55,021 nucleotides of DNA from Gemmatimonadota bacterium (GTDB lineage Bacteria; Gemmatimonadota; Gemmatimonadetes; Longimicrobiales; Gaopeijiaceae). Positions within the stretch are counted from its first letter, which is position 1, and every line of letters starts with the position of its first letter. The DNA is taken from NCBI GenBank assembly GCA_007124095.1, contig SLFU01000061.1:1-55021 (forward strand), in the 5' to 3' direction. Below, one piece after another: positions 37,812 through 45,656 of this stretch. Under the pieces are notes generated by a model. That model was not told the DNA's origin. It saw only the letters and a list, made by a program, of their open reading frames with translations, and did not search any database. The position numbers and the translations under genes were made by a program.

Positions 37812-39767
37812 CTAAGAGCGGGTCCTGCGGCTCCTGCGGGGACGTTCCCCCGCAGCCCCTCCCGTGGACGCCTCCACTCCAGAGGATGCCTCGACCCGGG
37901 TGTCCGAGTCGGGAGCAGAGTCCCTGCCGCTCTCCTCCGATTCCAGATGGCGCTTTCGGCGTCGCTCGAAATCGGACACCCACGCCTCCATGAACTTTTC
38001 GTAGCGGGAGGGGGTGAGGACCTCCTTCGCCTTCGCGGGATCCTGCTGAAGCACTGTGAAGAGGTCGTCGCCGAAGGCATCCACCAAGGCCTCGGCAGTC
38101 TTCTGTCCCACTCCGCGATAGGAGTTGGAGAGATACTGGACCACGCTCTCCCTTCCCCGCGGAAGCTGCAGCTTCTCGGGGTCGATCGCTCCCTCTTTGG
38201 CCGGACTCTTGGCCTCCGGAGGCTGCACCGGGGCGGGCCCATCGTCCGATGGAGCGGGCTTCGAAGCTCCGGAGGAGCGGCTTGCCACTACCTGGCCCTT
38301 GAAGAGAGGGGGCGGCTCCGTGCCGCTTCCCCGTCGGCCCCCGGCCCGCCGCGGGTGCAAGCGCCCGGGCACCAAGTCCCCTGCCCCCGTCTTGGATGGG
38401 GACTTGGAAGGAACCTCCCTCTTCGGCGCGGGTGCTTCCGGCTCCGGCTTCGGTTGAGTCGTCCGCGGTAGCGGCTTCTCCGCCTCCGGCTTGTCCGGCT
38501 TCGGGGTGGCGGCTTCCGACTTTGCAGCCCCCACCTTCGCACCCTCGTCCCGCAGGGATTCACGTGCCCCCAACGCCACCTGGTAGTTCCCACCGTCACC
38601 CTTTCGCAGGTCCACGATCTCGTGATCGTGCGCCTGCCGCAGGAACCGAGAGAACTTCGAGAAGCCCAACTCGGCTTCGTCGAACCCGCGCTCCAGGGCA
38701 AGCATCCTCCGCTTTACATCGGAGTCCCGCACGGAATCGGAGTCCTGATCCTCCAACAGATCGTCGATCGCCCTTCGGAGCAACCGATAAGCGGCCCCCA
38801 GCTTCTCGGGCTCCGAAGTGGTCTTCGCGGGCCCCCCGGACGTCCCGGGCGAGGTGCCCACCTCCGCCGAACGTCCGCTCGCTTCCGGTGCCCGGGTCCG
38901 ATCGGGACGGGTGGTTCTCGGAGGGCTCGCGCGGCCTCGATCGCTCTTCGCCGGCTCCCTCCTCTCCTCCTTCTGCTCGCCCTTCGAGGAACGGGACGAG
39001 AGGATCTCATACTGCCCGTTCTCCATCTTCCTGATCCGAAGAAGGCCCTTGCCAGAGGCCTCGGAGAGGAATCTCGAGAACTTGCTGAAGCCCATCCCCT
39101 TTTCGTCGAATCGGCTATCGAGCTCCAGCATTACCTGCTTCAGTCGATCGGAACGCATAACGTCGTTCCGCTTCTCCATCTGCTCGACCGCCTTCTCCAC
39201 GAGGAGCCAGGGATCCCAGGAGCTGGCGCCGGAATCGTCACTCTTCCTGAGTCCCGACAGGGAAGTATAGGAGTAGTACTCGTCGCAGTTCTGGACGAGG
39301 ATGTCGGAGGATGACTCCTGGATCCCCACCCCGATCACATACTTCCCGTATTCCTTGAGCTTCAAGACGAGGGACGAAAAGTCCGAATCCCCGGTCAGGA
39401 GGATATAGGTCCCGATCTCAGGGCGGGTGAAGACGAGCTCAATACCATCGATCGCCATCCGGATGTCCGTCGCGTTCTTCTTGCTGCTCCCATACGCGGG
39501 AGCGAAGATCAGATCGATGGAGGCCTCGGAGAGGGGAACGATGTACTGCGGATAGCGCCGCCAGTCGGCGTACGCCCTTTGAACGGTCACCTTTCCCTTG
39601 ATGATGTCCGAGTCAAGGAGGCCCTTGAGCTCCTTCGACAGGTCGCTCCGCATCCCCATGGTGACGTTGTCGAAGTCGACCAGGAGGGCTGCGTTGGGGG
39701 CTTGGGTTGGATGACGGGGAGAACCGGCTCCCTCGATGTGGGGGGCCTTGGAAAATGGAATACTCAT
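37812..39767 (-). CDS. NYN-domain (LabA/DUF88-like) protein with two LOTUS/OST-HTH domains and C-terminal helix-hairpin-helix
   Basis: NYN: ALLVDFDNVTMG, KKNATDIRMAIDGIELVFTRPEIGTYILLTGDSDFSSLVLKLKEYGKYVIGVG; two copies of the RFDEKGMGFSKFSRFLSEA / GFDEAELGFSKFSRFLRQA module; HhH SYRGVGQKTAEALVDAFGDDLFTVLQQDP. Confidence 0.85.
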   Translation of the reverse strand: MSIPFSKAPHIEGAGSPRHPTQAPNAALLVDFDNVTMGMRSDLSKELKGLLDSDIIKGKVTVQRAYADWRRYPQYIVPLSEASIDLIFAPAYGSSKKNATDIRMAIDGIELVFTRPEIGTYILLTGDSDFSSLVLKLKEYGKYVIGVGIQESSSDILVQNCDEYYSYTSLSGLRKSDDSGASSWDPWLLVEKAVEQMEKRNDVMRSDRLKQVMLELDSRFDEKGMGFSKFSRFLSEASGKGLLRIRKMENGQYEILSSRSSKGEQKEERREPAKSDRGRASPPRTTRPDRTRAPEASGRSAEVGTSPGTSGGPAKTTSEPEKLGAAYRLLRRAIDDLLEDQDSDSVRDSDVKRRMLALERGFDEAELGFSKFSRFLRQAHDHEIVDLRKGDGGNYQVALGARESLRDEGAKVGAAKSEAATPKPDKPEAEKPLPRTTQPKPEPEAPAPKREVPSKSPSKTGAGDLVPGRLHPRRAGGRRGSGTEPPPLFKGQVVASRSSGASKPAPSDDGPAPVQPPEAKSPAKEGAIDPEKLQLPRGRESVVQYLSNSYRGVGQKTAEALVDAFGDDLFTVLQQDPAKAKEVLTPSRYEKFMEAWVSDFERRRKRHLESEESGRDSAPDSDTRVEASSGVEASTGGAAGERPRRSRRTRS

Positions 39768-39835
39768 AGTTGACAAATTGACTCTCGCAGCATGAAAAGA
39801 AATGTGCCGCGAAACCTCCCCACCAGCCCCCCGTT

Positions 39836-39855
39836 CCCCCCCGAGCTCGGGGGGG
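39836..39855. repeat. Perfect 20-bp palindrome CCCCCCCGAGCTCGGGGGGG
   Basis: Direct reading; extended by flanking CCCCCGTT/ACCGGGGG arms, between the AMP-ligase stop and the NYN gene start. Confidence 0.85.
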
Positions 39856-39891
39856 GACCGGGGGACAGGTCAGGGGAAGTCTCTCGGTAAC

Positions 39892-41496
39892 TCACCCTCG
39901 CGTCGGGCCGGAGAGTTCCGCCTCTATCAGGCGGGCCAGCTCGACTCGACGGACCTTCCCGGTTCCCGTCATGGGAAATGCATCGAAGAAGCGGACGATG
40001 TCCGGACCCTTGTAGTCCGCAAGCGTGCTCCTGCACCATTCGCGGAGCTCCTCGCCCGTGACGATCGCTCCCTCTACAGGCACGACCGAAGCACAGACCG
40101 CCTCTCCAAGCAACTCATCCCGAATTCCCACCACCGCCGCCTCCTGCACCGCCGGGTGGGCCTGGAGCCGATCTTCGATCTCCCGGGGATAGACATTGGA
40201 ACCGCCTCGAATGATAACCCCTTTCGTCCGTCCCACCAAATGGATATACCCATCCTCATCAAGCATCCCCAGGTCGCCAGTCCGGAAGTACCCCTCGGGG
40301 TCGATGGAGGACGATGTCTCGAGCGGCTGCCGGTAATATCCCTTCATCAACCCCGGTCCCACGACTGCGAGCTCACCGAGGCTCTCCAGGGGCAGCTCCG
40401 AGCCATCCGCCTTGAGCACCCGGACCCGAGTCCCCTCTACCGGACGTCCCACGGTGAAGCGCCGCTTCTCGTCGGGGTCGCTGGAGCGAGTGACGGCCAA
40501 GGTCGACGCGGTCTCCGTCAAGGAGTAGGCTGTCAATAGCTGCGGGCAGAGCTCCTCCTCCACCTGGCGGTACAGCTCTTCCGACATAGGTGCCCCCGCA
40601 ACCAGACCGGTCCGGAGAGTCGAGAGGTCCCGGGGCTTCTCCCGCTGGGCCCGGAGCTCCGCGGCGAAGACGGTCGGGACTCCATAGTGGACGGTCGCCC
40701 CGTGGGTCGAGATCAAGTCGAGGCATTCACCGGGATCGAACTCCGACTGAAGGACCAGAGTAGCCCCCGAAATTACGCACCCAAGCACCCCGGGGCCGAG
40801 CCCGAACACGTGGAAGAGGGCGGTCACTCCGACCACTCGATCCTCCACGCCGAGCTCCACCGCCTCCGAGGTCGCCGCGGCAACGTGGATCAGGTTCCGA
40901 TGGCTGAGCTCCACCCCCTTGGGCTTCCCCGTGGTTCCGGAGGTGTAGACGATCGCAAAGAGATCGTCATCCGATCCCCCCTCGGGGCCTTCGAAGTCCC
41001 TTCCCGTCCCCGCCGAGAGAAGGTCCTCGAACTGGAAGATGCGATCGTCGTACCAGAGGTCCTCCTCCCCGACCGTGACCAGGTACTGAAGCTCCGGAAG
41101 GGAGGGCAGGAGTTCCTCGAAAAGCTGAAGATAGTCGACCTCGTGGAAAGCCTCGACCGTGATCGCGCACACCGCTTCCGAGTGACGGAGCCGGTACTGC
41201 AGCTCGGCCTCGGTCAGGTGGGGATCCAGCGGAACCAGTATGGCACCGAGCTTGGCGACTGCGAAAAGGGAGATCGCGAACTCCGGACATTCCGGGAGGA
41301 TGATGGCCACCCGGTCACCCATTTCGATTCCGAGATTCGAGAGCGAGGCCGCCAGAGCCTCGGCTGCACCTTCCGCTTCACCGAAGGAGAGTCGGTCATC
41401 CTGCGAGAGGAGAAAGATCCCCTCGGGGTCCGTGGTTGCGCGGTGAGCCAGGACATGGGCGACGGTCATTCCACGAAAGCGCTCGCTGAGCGCCAT
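39892..41496 (-). CDS. AMP-dependent acyl-CoA synthetase/ligase
   Basis: [102 protein letters not shown]. Confidence 0.95.
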   Translation of the reverse strand: MALSERFRGMTVAHVLAHRATTDPEGIFLLSQDDRLSFGEAEGAAEALAASLSNLGIEMGDRVAIILPECPEFAISLFAVAKLGAILVPLDPHLTEAELQYRLRHSEAVCAITVEAFHEVDYLQLFEELLPSLPELQYLVTVGEEDLWYDDRIFQFEDLLSAGTGRDFEGPEGGSDDDLFAIVYTSGTTGKPKGVELSHRNLIHVAAATSEAVELGVEDRVVGVTALFHVFGLGPGVLGCVISGATLVLQSEFDPGECLDLISTHGATVHYGVPTVFAAELRAQREKPRDLSTLRTGLVAGAPMSEELYRQVEEELCPQLLTAYSLTETASTLAVTRSSDPDEKRRFTVGRPVEGTRVRVLKADGSELPLESLGELAVVGPGLMKGYYRQPLETSSSIDPEGYFRTGDLGMLDEDGYIHLVGRTKGVIIRGGSNVYPREIEDRLQAHPAVQEAAVVGIRDELLGEAVCASVVPVEGAIVTGEELREWCRSTLADYKGPDIVRFFDAFPMTGTGKVRRVELARLIEAELSGPTRG

Positions 41497-41599
41497 GTCA
41501 CCTCCAGCAGGGTCTGGGATCCGGAAAGCCGCCTCTCGCGAGCATCCCGGATCGAGCAGGATCGAAGCCGACGAAGAATAGAGCGACCATGAATCCCCG

Positions 41600-42721
41600 T
41601 CAAACCGCTCGAGGGCATTCCGCGGCCAGGAGATCGCGCACTGTCTCTCCCTCCACGACCCGGCTCCATCCGGTTCCGGGATCCACCCGCCCGGGGGCCT
41701 CGAGGAGGACGTATCGGGTACTTCCGCCCCTCACCTTCTTGTCCCGGGTGGTGAGCTCGATCAAGACCTCGGGAGAAGGCGCATCGTTCACCCGGGTAGG
41801 GAGCTCCACCGCGTCGAGCGCCTCGGCGAGGGCCTCGGAGGTTCCCGACCGGGTAACCCCGAGTCGCTCGCCGAGCAGCGCCTCGAGGATCATGCCCTGA
41901 GCGACGGCGCTCCCGTGGGGCAAACGGTACCCAGAGGCGGCTTCCAGGGCATGACCGAGGGTGTGCCCGAAGTTCAGGATCTGCCGGCGGCCGGCCTCCG
42001 TCTCGTCCTCACTGACGACGGCGGCCTTCAATTCGACCGATCGAGCCACCATCCTCGCCGTGGCCTCGGGTTCCCCCTCGAGAAGCTGGTCCGCCACGTC
42101 GCGCACCCACGCCATGTACCCCGCATCCAGGATGGCCCCATGCTTCACGGCTTCGGCCAGCCCCTGGCTCCGTTCCAGGCGAGGAAGCGTCGAAGTCAGC
42201 TCGGGGTCGGCCAGGACGAATCGCGGCGGATGGAAGGCTCCGACCAGGTTCTTGCCCGCGGCGACATCCACTCCGGTCTTCCCCCCGACGGAGGCATCGA
42301 CCATCGCAACCAGAGAGGTCGGAATCTGCACCACTGGGATGCCCCGCATATACGTGGCCGCCACGAACCCCGCGAGATCACCGGTCACCCCGCCACCAAG
42401 AGCCACGACACATCCGTCTCGACCGATACCCTCCGCCAGGAGGTCATCGGTGAGGCGCGCCCACTCCGAGCGAATCTTGTTGCGCTCGCCGTGTGGGAAG
42501 GTCTTCACCACCACCCGGGCTCCGGCCCGGGAGAGAAGCGCTCGAATGCGATCGCCGTGGAACCCGAAGACCCGATCGTCGGAGATGAGGGCGTACGCGT
42601 CCGCCGGAGCGAGCCGCGACAGAAGTTCCGGGAGCTCCTCTACGACCCCCGGGGCAACGCGAACAGCATACGGAGATCCCAGCGCGGTGGTCACGGGGAT
42701 GTCCCACCGATCCGATGTCAT
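41600..42721 (-). CDS. aroB: 3-dehydroquinate synthase
   Basis: VVALGGGVTGDLAGFVAATYMRGIPVVQIPTSLVAMVDASVGGKTGVDVAAGKNLVGAFHPPRFVLAD, LNFGHTLGHALEAASGYRLPHGSAVAQGM. Confidence 0.97.
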   Translation of the reverse strand: MTSDRWDIPVTTALGSPYAVRVAPGVVEELPELLSRLAPADAYALISDDRVFGFHGDRIRALLSRAGARVVVKTFPHGERNKIRSEWARLTDDLLAEGIGRDGCVVALGGGVTGDLAGFVAATYMRGIPVVQIPTSLVAMVDASVGGKTGVDVAAGKNLVGAFHPPRFVLADPELTSTLPRLERSQGLAEAVKHGAILDAGYMAWVRDVADQLLEGEPEATARMVARSVELKAAVVSEDETEAGRRQILNFGHTLGHALEAASGYRLPHGSAVAQGMILEALLGERLGVTRSGTSEALAEALDAVELPTRVNDAPSPEVLIELTTRDKKVRGGSTRYVLLEAPGRVDPGTGWSRVVEGETVRDLLAAECPRAV

Positions 42722-43302
42722 GGACTCCTCTCCCCTTCCACGTCCGGCTCGAAGTCCAGAGGCGTCGTCTCGGCAAGCCCCTCAGGGAGGCTTCCGTCTG
42801 GCGCCCATCGGATCAACGCACGCCCCGACCCGGGATCCACCATATCTCCCGCCACGTCTCCGAGGAGGCCGTAGACGAAGGCCCGGGACTTCCAATGGGG
42901 ATGAGGCACCGTTAGATCTGGGGTCTCCAGCTGCAGCGTTCCGAAAAAGACAAGGTCCACATCGAGCGTCCTGGGGCCGAATCGCACCTCGCGCACCCGT
43001 CCCGCCTCACGCTCGATCGCCTGCAGTTGGCGAAGGAGCGCTCGGGGGCCGCGCGGGCTGCGTCCCCGGACCAGGACATTGAGATAGGCGCTTTGGGGAA
43101 CCGGCCCCCAGGCCGCGGACTCGACCACCCGGGATACGGCTTCGAGGCGGATCACCTCCAGGAGGCGGCGGAGCCCGAGGCTCAGGTGACCCCTCCGGTC
43201 GCCGACATTCGATCCGAGGGAAAGGATCACCGGTACCCCGGAGCGACCAGGCCCCGATACGGCTCGGGCCTCTCCGTGCCCCTCGTCGGGTGCAGACGGC
43301 AT
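42718..43302 (-). CDS. folK: 2-amino-4-hydroxy-6-hydroxymethyldihydropteridine pyrophosphokinase (start uncertain)
   Basis: VPVILSLGSNVGDRRGHLSLGLRRL, FGPRTLDVDLVFFGTLQLETPDLTVPHPHWKSRAFVYGLLGDVA; ATGA overlap with aroB. Confidence 0.93.
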   Translation of the reverse strand: MPSAPDEGHGEARAVSGPGRSGVPVILSLGSNVGDRRGHLSLGLRRLLEVIRLEAVSRVVESAAWGPVPQSAYLNVLVRGRSPRGPRALLRQLQAIEREAGRVREVRFGPRTLDVDLVFFGTLQLETPDLTVPHPHWKSRAFVYGLLGDVAGDMVDPGSGRALIRWAPDGSLPEGLAETTPLDFEPDVEGERSP

Positions 43303-43595
43303 CCCGCTGCGCTGCAGGCGGCGGCTTTCCTTCGCACTTCGGAGCATTTCACTTGCCATTGAGGTCAATGCAGATTCCAGTGTAGACTTATCGGACGCTG
43401 GCCCTTCGGAGAGGCCTACCGGTCCGACGCCTCCACGCGCGACGTCGATCGGGGTGCAGTGCGCACCGATCGCCGCCTGGCGGGTAGGAGCATCCAAAGA
43501 TACGATTTGCGTAGCGGCCTGTCAGGCGCAGGCGGCGCGCCCTTACGACACGACCCCACGTCACGACTCGTCAAACCTTGCAGGAGTGTAGCGCC

Positions 43596-44057
43596 ATGAT
43601 CCGGATCGCCGGGCTCCTTATCCTTCCAGCCCTCCTCCTCTCCTCTTGCCTGGACCCGGTCGACCCGCCCGAATTGAACGAGTGGGGGGGGGAAATCGTT
43701 CCCTTCGATGAAGTGACCGACCCCGATCGACAGTTCACCGGCGATGTGGCCATGCTGACTACCCGGGGCCGGACCGAGACCAGGGTCAGGCTCTGGGACG
43801 CCACTCCGGGTGTCTGGTACGGCTGGGTAGTGCGGATGGGCGGGTGTCTCGAGTCCGGGGAGCCCATCGGCGATCCCGAAGCCTTTCCACCTTTCCGGGT
43901 CGAGAGCCCCGGTGGCGGAGAGGCCGGGGTGGGACAGGGGTTTGCGACCCTCAGCGGCATCGCACGCACCGACGTCAACTACGCCCTGGAGCTCTTCAGC
44001 GAGGGCGACGAGGACGGATCGCTCCTGGCCTGTGGGGATCTCGAGCTCTTCGAGTAA
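43596..44057 (+). CDS. Putative small lipoprotein
   Basis: MIRIAGLLILPALLLSSCLDPVDPPE lipobox; convergent to the SusD/SusC operon. Confidence 0.65.
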   Translation: MIRIAGLLILPALLLSSCLDPVDPPELNEWGGEIVPFDEVTDPDRQFTGDVAMLTTRGRTETRVRLWDATPGVWYGWVVRMGGCLESGEPIGDPEAFPPFRVESPGGGEAGVGQGFATLSGIARTDVNYALELFSEGDEDGSLLACGDLELFE

Positions 44058-44069
44058 CGGGCAGCCCGC

Positions 44070-45515
44070 TCAGTGCCAGGACCCGCGGCCCTGGCCCTCG
44101 GGGCAAGCGGCGCCCGGCTCCAGGTGGGTGTTGTAGTCCAGCTCCCGCCGCACGACGGGAAAGGCAATGTCGTCACCTCCACCGAGGCCGACTGCTTTCA
44201 CCGGGGGGAAGAGGTCGATCTCTACCGCCGGGTCGAGTCTCAGCCTCCGGGAGGTCGTGTGACGATCCCCGGTGAGCCAGAGCTCGCGGGCGCGCTCGGC
44301 CGCGACCGACTCGAGATCGGCCTCGAGGTCGCCGGTGAGCGAGATTTCCCCCAGCCGGTTCTCGGGATCCGGGAGCTCCACGCCCCAGTGAACCGAGGCC
44401 CTCGAGCTGTAGTCTGAGCGCAGGTCGTTGATGAGGGATTCGGCCTCCTCGATCCGCCCTCCCCGAACCGCCGCCTCGGCCTCGATCAGGCGGGCCTCCA
44501 CACCCGAGGCCATCAAGACCCGGCGCTCCGGGCGGTCGTAGAGCTTCTGGAGGTTCACCGGGATGGAACTGTTGAACGCCGTCAGCCCCGGGTGGTCCGG
44601 GAGAAGCAGATTCAGCTCCACGAACTGATCGAAGTGCGCCCACCGCTCGTTCCCTCGCGTCGCAATCGTCCCGTCTCCCACCGACCATCGGATCCTCTCG
44701 GTATCTCCCCAGGTCAGCGCGTATAGCTTGTTGAACTGGGACGGATCGTTGGCAGAGTACTCGGCCCATCGTACGAAGCCTCTCGGCACCTGGGCAGCGA
44801 GCGAAGCGGCCTCCTCGAAGGCGCCCAGCCAGAGATGTGCCCGCGCTTGGCCCACGAGCGCGGCGGTGCGGATCTCCGTGAAGCCGTGGGTAGATCCAAG
44901 CTCCTCGGCTTCTTCGAGGTGCTCGAGCGCGTCGACGAGTCGCTCATCGGGGAGGCGGGGGGACGTCTCCGGATCGCGCTCCGGGCCGGGGGCGCCGGAG
45001 AGGATGCTCCAGCAGTACAGCTCGGCCAACCAGAGACGGGCATAGCCACCGTATAGACGGGCAAGTGCAATCCCCTCGTTTAGTTCGTCCCCGTGGTCCT
45101 GGAAATCGGGATCCTCCAGCCGGGCTCTGAAGAGGAACGCGGTGGTGTCGGCCTGGAAGCGGGCCTGGTGGAGCGGTGTGTACATCTCCTGGGTGAGGGT
45201 CGCGTTGCCCGGGTCGATACGGCGGAGGTCGACCTCGATTCGGGTGGGGAAGTTGTCCGCCGCGATCATCTCGTCGGTGAGGAGCGCGGAGTACCGGACC
45301 AGCCCGTCAACCGCGACATGGTAGTCCCCCACCATCCCGCTGACGATGGTGGGAATGGCTGCCGGGCCGGCCCGATCGAGGTCCTCGGGAACGAGAATCC
45401 CGGAGTCGTCTACGTCCAGGATTCCGGCGTCGCAACCGAGGAGGAGGAAAGGACCCCACACGATCCCGATCTGCAGGACGTGCCTCCGGAACCGGGCAAT
45501 GAGCCTATCCTTCAT
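44070..45515 (-). CDS. RagB/SusD-like outer-membrane lipoprotein
   Basis: GPFLLLGCDAGILDVDD lipobox; ARLYGGYARLWLAELYC; QARAHLWLGAFEEAASLAAQVP; directly downstream of SusC-like gene. Confidence 0.82.
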   Translation of the reverse strand: MKDRLIARFRRHVLQIGIVWGPFLLLGCDAGILDVDDSGILVPEDLDRAGPAAIPTIVSGMVGDYHVAVDGLVRYSALLTDEMIAADNFPTRIEVDLRRIDPGNATLTQEMYTPLHQARFQADTTAFLFRARLEDPDFQDHGDELNEGIALARLYGGYARLWLAELYCWSILSGAPGPERDPETSPRLPDERLVDALEHLEEAEELGSTHGFTEIRTAALVGQARAHLWLGAFEEAASLAAQVPRGFVRWAEYSANDPSQFNKLYALTWGDTERIRWSVGDGTIATRGNERWAHFDQFVELNLLLPDHPGLTAFNSSIPVNLQKLYDRPERRVLMASGVEARLIEAEAAVRGGRIEEAESLINDLRSDYSSRASVHWGVELPDPENRLGEISLTGDLEADLESVAAERARELWLTGDRHTTSRRLRLDPAVEIDLFPPVKAVGLGGGDDIAFPVVRRELDYNTHLEPGAACPEGQGRGSWH

Positions 45516-45656
45516 CTCTGGCAACCTCCCTTCTTCTCGGTGATTGTCTCCCGCTCGAAGCTCCCACCGACCCGTCCATCGCCTGGACTGCAGCCGGGTG
45601 AAACCCGCTCCCTGAGCGGCGGCAGGGTTCATGGCCGTGGGAATTGGGAGCCGGCA

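Noticed and set aside
37035-38471. 478-aa plus-strand ORF
   Set aside because: Antisense to the glycosylase and NYN genes; no domain.
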